Positions 1 through 17,500 of a stretch of 17,500 nt of DNA are shown here, in pieces; within the stretch, counting starts at the first letter, position 1; each line of letters starts with the position of its first letter. The translations under genes and the position numbers were made by a program. The DNA is taken from NCBI RefSeq assembly GCF_000188695.1, contig NW_004754932.1:1339829-1357328 (forward strand). The letters run 5' to 3'. The stretch is from Salpingoeca rosetta. Its lineage: Eukaryota > Opisthokonta > Choanoflagellata > Craspedida > Salpingoecidae. The notes below the pieces were generated by a model. It did not search any database and was not told the DNA's origin. It saw nothing but the letters and a program-made list of their open reading frames with translations.

Positions 1-4
1 GTGT

Positions 5-5
<1 letters not shown>

Positions 6-68
<63 letters not shown>
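6..68. repeat. (TG)n microsatellite
   Basis: An essentially perfect TG dinucleotide run of about 31 units. It opens the window and may continue to the left. Open reading frames across it (poly Cys-Val) are artefacts of the repeat. Confidence 0.98.
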
Positions 69-69
<1 letters not shown>

Positions 70-166
70 TGACGTGACACGTGACAAACACTCAGCAAAC
101 ACGATTCCCACGTTGTTGTCACATGTGCACCCTCATGGACTGGAGACGGCCTCTGACGTCAGAGGC
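70..166 (+). promoter_or_regulatory. Candidate promoter elements: CRE palindrome, half CRE, E-box
   Basis: At 149-166 lies a perfect 18-bp palindrome, GCCTCTGACGTCAGAGGC, whose centre (154-161) is the full consensus cAMP-response element TGACGTCA bound by CREB/ATF bZIP dimers. Upstream are a half-type CRE, TGACGTGA, at 70-77 and a CACGTG E-box at 78-83. I see no TATA box. The cluster lies upstream of the cyclase reading frame, between two long dinucleotide tracts, which is where its promoter would be expected. Assignment as a promoter is inference; the sequence matches are direct. Confidence 0.45.
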
Positions 167-309
167 TTGCGTCATACCGTTGCGCGGTGCCAGGCGGTGC
201 CAGGTGTAGTCGATAAGGGCGGAGCAATAAGACGGCCGGAAGAGAGCGAGCAGTTGGGGATAGGCTGGCCAACAGGCAAGCCACTCAAGCCACGGAAAAC
301 CACACACGT

Positions 310-311
<2 letters not shown>

Positions 312-398
<87 letters not shown>
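312..398. repeat. (AC)n microsatellite
   Basis: About 43 uninterrupted AC units, followed by a short continuation to 409. It is the reverse complement of the (TG)n tract at 6-68, so the two could pair across the 245 bp that contain the CRE palindrome. Confidence 0.98.
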
Positions 399-405
<7 letters not shown>

Positions 406-409
406 ACAC

Positions 410-1236
410 GTGCCGTTGCTGTAAGTGTGCACTTTGGTAGTGGTGTGCTGTCGAGGTGTACAGCTGTCTAGCTGTAGGGACGGCTCCTCTCCATGCAGGT
501 GGGGCATGCGTCCTCACTGGAGGCGGCAGCACGGACTACAGCCACCACCTCTCCCACCACTCCGCCGCTGTCACTCTCGCAACAACCACGAGGACAACAA
601 CAGCTACAACTTCAACAACAACGGCAGCAGCAGCAGCAGCAGCAACGGCAACAATCACTGCAACACGACGACACACCACACACCACCACTGTAAGTCGTG
701 CTCTTTACATTCACTTCGTGACTTTGGAACGCCACCATTCGTCACCGAAATCGCATCATCATCTTGCAAACAATCACACACAAGCACACAAAACACACGC
801 ACACCATCACCATCATCCACCCCAACCACCCAACCCACCTGCACTCCAGCCATCATCATCATCATCCACTACATGTTTACACAATATCCAGCAGCGTCCA
901 CAATCCACATCTGCGTGGCCCAACCGTTGCACAGCACACAACACACAAAGACACAAGCACCACATCACATCACACAAACACACAAGCACCACACACAAGC
1001 ACCACATCACGCCGTCTTGCTTTCCAACCAACCCGTGGTTGTCACCAGCTCTAACATCAACATACACACTCACACACACGCACAAATCTCTGATCATCCC
1101 ACACATGCACGCGCATACGCCATCGCGGCCACGACAGCAGCAGCAGCATCGGCAGCAACACCATCACTCAGCTCGGAGGAAGGCCACCAGCCCACACAGC
1201 CCAGTCAGCGGCACTGCACCTCGGCCACCACGGAAG
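410..1236 (+). other. 5' leader or alternative N-terminal coding region of the cyclase gene
   Basis: The frame used by exon 1 is open from an ATG at 493. If used, it adds 248 residues, beginning with a Gln-rich stretch encoded by CAR repeats (GCA repeats at 624-644) and then a His/Thr/Pro-rich stretch. The context of ATG 493 is poor (T at -3), while ATG 1237 has A at -3. Two strong donor motifs, GTAAGT, occur at 421 and 691. Splicing 690 to an acceptor CAG at 1137 (or 1140) would remove 447 bp, a multiple of three, and keep the frame, giving about 1742 residues in all. The stretch 700-1130 is CA-rich low complexity, more like an intron than coding DNA. I favour ATG 1237 as the conservative start but cannot decide. 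Confidence 0.4.
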
Positions 1237-12919
<11,683 letters not shown>

Positions 12920-13265
12920 AGGGCAACTGCACTTCGAAGGCTCAGAGGGCTCCCATTGAATATGGAATTGTCGGTGATGAAGCTCAATGTTGCCTGCCGT
13001 CAGCCTTCAATGGGGGATTTATGCCTCTGTGTGTGCTTCACTCCTCTGTACATACCGAGCAAGCTTTGAGGGTGTAGGGCTTGGGGTTCCCTGACTAGCT
13101 ACAAATGGGTTCTTCTATTCACCAGCATGGTTCGATGTACCATAATATTCAACCAACAAATGCTTTCAATTATTGCTCTAGGAGCGGTGTGTTGGTGGGC
13201 CGTGCATGTGGCGTCCGCCTTCGTCTCACATCATCTTCTCACACAATAAACAACAACAGACTCTT
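12920..13265 (+). terminator. Cyclase 3' UTR and poly(A) signal
   Basis: The region follows the TGA at 12919. A canonical AATAAA lies at 13245-13250 and is followed by a GT-rich stretch (TATGCGTGCGTGTTGTCGTGG, about 13279-13299) of the kind found downstream of cleavage sites. The UTR contains an inverted repeat, CCCATTGAA (12952-12960) and TTCAATGGG (13006-13014), and AGACTC/GAGTCT separated by two bases just after the AATAAA. Confidence 0.6.
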
Positions 13266-13366
13266 GAGTCTCAACGGCCGTATGCGTGCGTGTTGTCGTG
13301 GTTGAAGTGCGCGCCTGAGACGGCCAGAATGCAATGAACAGTCTGAGAAATCACGGCACAGCTGTA
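13266..13366. other. Intergenic space between convergent 3' ends
   Basis: About 100 bp between the likely cleavage zones of the two genes. I see no open frame, RNA gene or repeat here beyond the GT-rich element near 13280-13300. Confidence 0.5.
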
Positions 13367-13666
13367 CGTGTCCAGTTAAAAGTTGCTTTATTATCCTTCC
13401 AAACACTCGCTCGTGTGTACCTAAACACAGGAACCACCACAGACAGCAACCAAGTGCAAGCCAAGCAAGTGACGCGATGGCCAACCCCCAAGGGGGGGAG
13501 GGCGGTGGGCATACGAGATCGTCACATGTGCACATAAAACCGTCAAGCGCACAAGCCCACCCACGCCACCCACACCAACACACACACATTGCACCCACAC
13601 ACATCCACACCCACACCTACCCACACACACACACAACGCACACGCATAGCACCATGTGCCACATGG
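13367..13666 (-). terminator. USP48-like 3' UTR and poly(A) signal
   Basis: On the minus strand the hexamer AATAAA lies at 13392-13387 (TTTATT on the plus strand), about 275 nt after the stop codon. The UTR is rich in GT on the minus strand (CA on plus, 13570-13645) and includes a run of C and G around 13486-13504. Confidence 0.6.
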
Positions 13667-14055
13667 TTAGACAACGGGCCTGAATTGGGTATGCACGCGT
13701 GTGGTCGCAGTCTCAGGCTGTGTCCGCCGCACCCCAAGTGTCTTCTTCTTCCTCCTCGCACCGTCGTCTGTCCCCGTCCCGTTGAGTGGTGCCTCTCCAC
13801 CCGCGACAGACGGGCCTCGCCACACTACCCCTGTTCGTGCTGGCTGTAGCGCCACACCATCCGGCGGCTGCTGCAGTGCCTGGAAAACGGAACCTCCAAT
13901 ATGTGAGTCGTCGTCGCTTTCTTCACGACTGCTGCCATGGTCCTCACGCGTCCCCTCCCCATCATCGCCCTCTTGAGTGGCGGCGGCCTTGTCGGGGGAA
14001 CGGGACTCCTCGGCAGAGATCACAATGACGTTTTCCGGCGTTTTCGAAGAGCCCA
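13667..14055 (-). CDS. USP48: USP48-like C-terminal extension (last exon)
   Basis: 128 residues after the point where animal USP48 is expected to stop. It begins VGSSKTPENVIVISAEESRS, continues as a Glu/Asp/Ser-rich disordered segment, then Pro/Gly-rich, then basic (ARRKKKTLGVRR), and ends FRPVV before TAA. VIVISAEES resembles a SUMO-interacting motif (four aliphatic residues followed by acidic ones). The splice acceptor TCTGCAG at 14061-14056 and the phase-1 join to the previous exon are clear. A further unseen intron within it cannot be excluded. Confidence 0.7.
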
Positions 14056-15372
14056 CTGCAGACAACATGCAACCACACACACACACACACAAGATCACGC
14101 ATGGCTGAGGAAAGCACAAAGGAGACGGGACAGTAAAGCAGAGGGGGGAGGGAGGACGAGGGCAGCAGCACAAGCAAACGACAAACCCGAGTTCAAAGCC
14201 CACAACACAAAGTCAAACACAATACGTACACGCACACGCACGCACACGAACACACAGACATAGACACACACGTGCGCGCAATAGGAGCCGCTGCACGTAC
14301 CGATGCTGTGCCCAACGAGAGCCGTGCCTGAAAATCCTTTCTCTGGGGCTCGCGGCTCAGCCTGAAGCGTACATCAGAGAGGAGCAGACGGTCATCAGGA
14401 AAATCTCAACACCACAACGAAACACATGGCTGTACACATGATATAAGCACGCACATTAGCAAATACACATGCAAGCAAACACACACACACACGCACACAC
14501 ACACACACACGCATACAGACCTTTGGTGGTGCAGTGTCTGCCTTGAGGATGAGTGTTGCCTTCTGGGGAACACGCAGTTCCCCCAGCGTATTGCTGCGCC
14601 CAACCAACTCGCGTCCATCAAGATACAAATGCTGATCAGACGGAATAATGCCCACCTTCTCCAGAATCTAATGAGGTGGTGGTCGTACAAAGATAAGGTG
14701 TAAGTTGGTGCTCGTGCGTGGGAAAAACCAGGTGTGGTGTGGTGAGGTGAGTGGCCCACCCAACAGGCAGCCAACGCGACACAGCAACAACGACTGTGAC
14801 AACACTTGGTTGAAGCAAACTGAACCACAAAACCACACACACACACACAACCCCCCCCCCAATGCATCTGCATCACGCACGGTTGTCATGAGTTGCATGA
14901 GCGTCATGTCCGAGGACGTGCGGACGGAGGGCAGGCCCCGAGGATTGCGGGTGGACCGCGTTGAGCGCTAAAGGGCAAATACGAATCAGCACGCGGTAAG
15001 CAAGACGGCAAAACATACAGCAACACAATCCGACAGCGAGGCAGAAGTCGGCACCCATCCCCACCCATCCCCACCCATCCCCACCCACCCCACACATACA
15101 CACACACAGTAGTAACAGCCACCACCACGACCAATCCCCACCTTGCGCGGCGCAGTGCTGTCGTCCGTGTCATCAGCTGGTTTTCTGTCGTGGGGCGGAA
15201 GCAACATCAGGGCAGTCAGACGTGAGTGCCAGCAGGCAATCGGCAAGCACAAGGTGGAGACGCAAGGAGCACTCAAGAAACAACAAATGGAGGGGTGGAG
15301 GTGTTCCATTGGGACAGTTGGCGATGAAGATGTTGCAACTCCCAAAGTGAGCGAGAGAGGAACACGAGAGCG

Positions 15373-15424
<52 letters not shown>

Positions 15425-17461
15425 TGTGTGTGTGTGTGTGTGTGTGTGCAGGCCTGTGCAAGTGCGTGCATGCCATGCACGGACAAGACGCTGGCTAACC
15501 CTGCGTCCTCGCTGCTGCCAGTTGCCGAAGCTGATGCGTCATAAGCGTCATTGCGCTCAATCAATAGTTGCCCCTGTCAAGGAACGGCAAAACATGTGGT
15601 GGGATGAATATGACAGCACGGGGTGCCGTGAATGGTGCGAGTTCACAAGTACATGCAGTCTTGGAGACATGCAAGATGCGACGGCAGTGCCGATGTCGCT
15701 GTGCCTGGGAGAAGACAAAGCAGTCGTGGGCGCACATGCACACAAGCACACAAGCACACAAGCCGTTGCGATGGGAAGGGCACACCATCGAGGTGAGCAT
15801 GGAGGCGCAAACCTTGTCGTATCAAAGCTGAGAGCAACTTCAGTGTTGATTCGCGCCCGCCGACATTCTGTGCACGTCGGCAATGACCTGCCACCCACGC
15901 AACACACACGCACACACATGTACGCGCGGAGGAGCATGCAGACATGGCACACACACACAATCATACATGTATTGTGAGCGCAAGCTACCTCAAGCGAGTA
16001 GTAACTAGGTCTCGAGCCAAGAGAGGCACAAAGAAACCTATGCACACGGCCACACAGGACACCGACAAGACAGAACGACGACGACGACAGCACTTACGCG
16101 TGGAAGGAGTTGTCGGGCGGTGAAAACGTGCACTCAATGGTGTGCTCCGGGTCATAAATGCTCGTCACGGCGTTCCACACGTCCTCCGTCACGAATATGA
16201 ACCTGCATGAGTGAAGAAATCAACCAAAGCCATGAAACCGTGAGTGCTTCCACGACCGCACCCGCGATTACAAAAGAGGAGCAAGCTACATGGCAGGAGG
16301 AAAGAACGCAGCGGAGGGGGAGGGGGAGAGAAGTGCATATGCACACGCACGACGGCAACACATGCGCGCACATGCACAGACACAGACACACACAGCCGCA
16401 TAAACACACACACACAAGCACACACACACACACAGCCGCATAAACACACACACAAGCACACACACAGCCGCATAAACACGCACACACACAGGCACATAGC
16501 CACTGACGAGTCTGGTGGGTCGACGGGCCGGCCAGTGGCGGTGACGGGTTCCAGCCCGCTGCCGCTGAGATCAGATGTAATGTCGTAGAGAAGGCGCTTG
16601 TGGCCAGCGCAGCAGATGCCCTGACCACCACAATCATACCGACACGACGAGAGCACGCGGTGACGGCCAAATGTTGCGTGAGAGCAGGGTTTAGCGCGGA
16701 GGACTCGTCATCCTTCAATTGGCAACAGCTGTAACACAACAGCTGCAACACAACAACGCTCCCCACACAACTCACACATACCGAGAAGTCGACGTTAGTT
16801 GGGCGGGGCTTTGATCGCGGGCTCTGCACCCACTTGCGCCACTGCTGCAGGAATTTGTTTGGGAGAATAAACAGCTTTTCTGCTGGAGCCTCGTCGCCTG
16901 TCGTTGGATGGTTGGATGATTCGTGGTTGAATGGCGGGATGATGGGTTACTGGGTGGTTCGATGCGACGAGCACGCATGAGGCAGCATTGTGGGCGCAGA
17001 GACGTGACACAGCACAAGACACCATGTGCACACATGGGAGCACCTTTTCCGACAATCAGTGTCTCCAACGGCTTTCGTGGTGTGCGACCTAAGAAGCAGA
17101 GGCAGTCATTGACACCACGGGAAGTACATTGTGTGAGCACATGAATCAGCCGACCTTTAGGAGCTGCAAAGCGCACACGTGTACACACACGTGTACACAC
17201 GTGTACACACACACACACACACACACAAACAGCATACATCACACACGCAAATACACAAACAGCATACATCACAAACAGCACACATCACAAACGCACCGCG
17301 CAGGACGTTGAGGGGCCCCTTGGCCTCCATCTTTGCTGCTTCAGACGACTCAAGCTGCCGTTGCTTGTGATCTTGCAGGTCGCGCACGCACTTCTCGCAC
17401 ACGTCCTCCGTCACTGCCACCTCCTGTGCACTCTGGTAGCATGATGTAATCGCATCCCACA
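13667..17461 (-). CDS. USP48: USP48-like ubiquitin-specific protease, C-terminal part, 13 exons, 5' end outside window
   Basis: Deubiquitinase of the USP (C19) family. Exons in coding order: 17461-17297, 17088-17044, 16897-16782, 16620-16508, 16202-16098, 15887-15813, 15704-15647, 15573-15500, 15184-15142, 14967-14881, 14667-14521, 14361-14301, 14055-13667. All phases chain, giving 491 residues and TAA at 13669-13667. Domain order is the end of a DUSP domain, a complete DUSP domain, a linker, a ubiquitin-like domain and an extension. Animal USP48 has three DUSP domains then a C-terminal ubiquitin-like domain, and this order and length fit its last third. The Cys/His/Asn catalytic domain would lie to the right of 17500. 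Exon 15704-15647 is tentative. The assignment rests on DUSP plus Ubl plus the terminal GFSGTALVGH motif. Confidence 0.82.
14057..14300. repeat. Intron with CA/GT repeats (minus-strand gene)
   Basis: Last intron of the USP48-like gene. CA-rich blocks near 14073-14091 and 14217-14272 read as GT on the sense (minus) strand. Confidence 0.7.
14301..14967 (-). CDS. USP48: C-terminal ubiquitin-like domain (three exons)
   Basis: Exon 14967-14881 ends with SSDMTLMQLMTT, exon 14667-14521 reads ILEKVGIIPSDQHLYLDGRE and later LRVPQKATLILKADTAPPK, and exon 14361-14301 ends EKGFSGTALVGHSI. This is a beta-grasp ubiquitin fold: strand, helix, the QHLYLDGREL turn, and a final strand ending LKAD. In my recollection animal USP48 ends almost exactly at the equivalent of GTALVGH, which makes this the strongest clue to identity. 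Confidence 0.9.
14481..14512. repeat. (CA)n microsatellite in minus-gene intron
   Basis: CA repeat with one CG interruption just downstream (in the minus sense) of the donor GTCTGT at 14520. It reads as GT on the sense strand. Confidence 0.9.
15052..15091 (-). repeat. 10-bp G-rich tandem repeat with G-quadruplex potential
   Basis: The plus strand shows a CCACCCATCC-type unit repeated about four times. On the minus (sense) strand this is a series of GGG and GGGG runs separated by one or two bases, fitting the pattern of four or more G-tracts with short loops. It lies in the intron 15141-14968, immediately before a CA block. Confidence 0.85.
15142..15704 (-). CDS. USP48: Linker between DUSP and ubiquitin-like domains (three exons)
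   Basis: Exons 15704-15647 (HSDIGTAVASCMSPRLHVL), 15573-15500 (GQLLIERNDAYDASASATG) and 15184-15142 (KPADDTDDSTAPRK). The last two are supported by matching phases and continuity with the next exon. The first depends on a donor GTGAAC at 15646 and leaves an intron of only 73 bp, so its boundaries may be wrong. The Ser/Ala/Asp-rich composition suggests a flexible linker. Confidence 0.55.
15379..15449. repeat. (GA)n followed by (GT)n in minus-gene intron
   Basis: (GA)n at about 15379-15421 abuts (GT)n at 15421-15448. On the sense strand this is (AC)n then (TC)n, a long polypyrimidine tract in the 315-bp intron 15499-15185. The CA-on-sense part is an exception to the general GT polarity. Confidence 0.95.
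15813..16897 (-). CDS. USP48: Complete DUSP domain (four exons)
   Basis: Exon 16897-16782 starts DEAPAEKLFILPNKFLQQW, the usual DUSP opening (hydrophobic strand then aromatic helix). Exon 16620-16508 gives GICCAGHKRLLYDITSD, the C-x2-GH block followed by an aromatic/Asp. Exon 16202-16098 gives FIFVTEDVWNAVTSIYD, the DUSP strand and Trp helix, and exon 15887-15813 gives SLPTCTECRRARINTE, the second Cys pair. DUSP domains are protein- or substrate-interaction modules of USPs. Donor GTCAGT at 16507 was chosen because it keeps phase. Confidence 0.85.
16383..16491. repeat. Minisatellite with CAGCCGCATAAACAC core
   Basis: Three copies of CAGCCGCATAAACAC start at 16393, 16433 and 16465 (spacings 40 and 32 bp), separated by CA repeats and AAGCAC. 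It lies in the intron 16507-16203 of the USP48-like gene. Confidence 0.9.
17044..17461 (-). CDS. USP48: End of a DUSP domain and inter-domain linker (first two exons in window)
   Basis: Reads WDAITSCYQSAQ, then TEDVCEKCVRDLQDHKQRQ, the C-x2-C block near the end of a DUSP domain, followed by a charged helix and NVLR|GRTPRKPLETLIVGKG. The acceptor is TTTGCAG (17468-17462) and the frame enters with two leftover bases, so at least one more exon lies outside. The second exon (17088-17044) is only 45 nt. Confidence 0.8.
17172..17290. repeat. ACACGTGT palindromes, (CA)n and AACAGCATACATCACA repeats
   Basis: Three ACACGTGT palindromes at 17175, 17187 and 17197 are followed by (CA)n to about 17227 and then three imperfect copies of AAACAGCATACATCACA up to 17290. 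All sit in the intron 17296-17089 next to the donor of the first visible exon. Confidence 0.85.
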
Positions 17462-17500
17462 CTGCAAACCATCAAGCAGACAGTGGCAACGTTAAGTCAA

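Noticed and set aside
8..424. Open frames of Cys-Val and His-Thr repeats across the dinucleotide tracts (also at 2206-2582, 3095-3485, 8867-9148 and others)
   Set aside because: Dinucleotide repeats have no stops in any frame; these frames have no composition or homology beyond the repeat.
15557..15710. Longer coding reading of the minus-strand exon 15704 onward (HSRHPVLSYSSHHMF)
   Set aside because: The frame meets a stop and is out of phase with the next exon; a donor at 15646 keeps the phase, though this remains uncertain.
13667..17461. Assigning the minus-strand gene to USP4/11/15, which also carry DUSP and Ubl domains
   Set aside because: In those proteins the DUSP and Ubl domains precede or are inserted in the catalytic domain; here DUSP domains are followed by a terminal Ubl ending GTALVGH, the USP48 order.

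Overview
The window is eukaryotic nuclear DNA. Both protein-coding genes are cut into many short exons bounded by GT...AG splice sites, polyadenylation-type AATAAA hexamers follow the coding regions, and almost every intron is filled with dinucleotide microsatellites. There is no operon structure, Shine-Dalgarno pattern, phage, IS or CRISPR signal. The gene content (a two-cyclase-domain soluble adenylyl cyclase and a USP48-type deubiquitinase), the high intron density and the GC-rich codons would fit a unicellular holozoan such as a choanoflagellate. That lineage guess is an inference of low confidence.

Layout. Positions 1-490 hold a (GT)n tract, a candidate promoter with a perfect 18-bp palindrome centred on a full cAMP-response element, and a (CA)n tract. 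Positions 493-12919 (+) carry an ADCY10-like soluble adenylyl cyclase, modelled here as 30 exons whose phases all chain. From the ATG at 1237 it encodes 1643 residues: a low-complexity acidic N-terminus, cyclase domain C1, cyclase domain C2, a degenerate STAND/AAA-type NTPase region, a winged-helix-like region, an IQ motif, an acidic tail and a short C-terminal coiled coil. Positions 12920-13666 hold the two facing 3' UTRs and about 100 bp between them. Positions 13667-17461 (-) carry the 3' half of a USP48-like ubiquitin protease, 13 exons and 491 residues: the end of one DUSP domain, one complete DUSP domain, a linker, the C-terminal ubiquitin-like domain, and a 128-residue extension. Its catalytic domain lies beyond the right edge.

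How the parts may relate. The two genes are convergent and I see no reason to think they act in one pathway. The more unusual observations are within the cyclase gene: catalytic residues kept but nucleotide-binding motifs of the NTPase eroded, an IQ motif where a long TPR region would be expected, RRxS (PKA-type) sites, a CRE upstream of a cAMP-producing enzyme, and a terminal intron that is a multiple of three and free of stops. Across the whole window the GT/TC microsatellites tend to lie on the sense strand of whichever gene they are in, so their orientation flips where the transcription direction flips.
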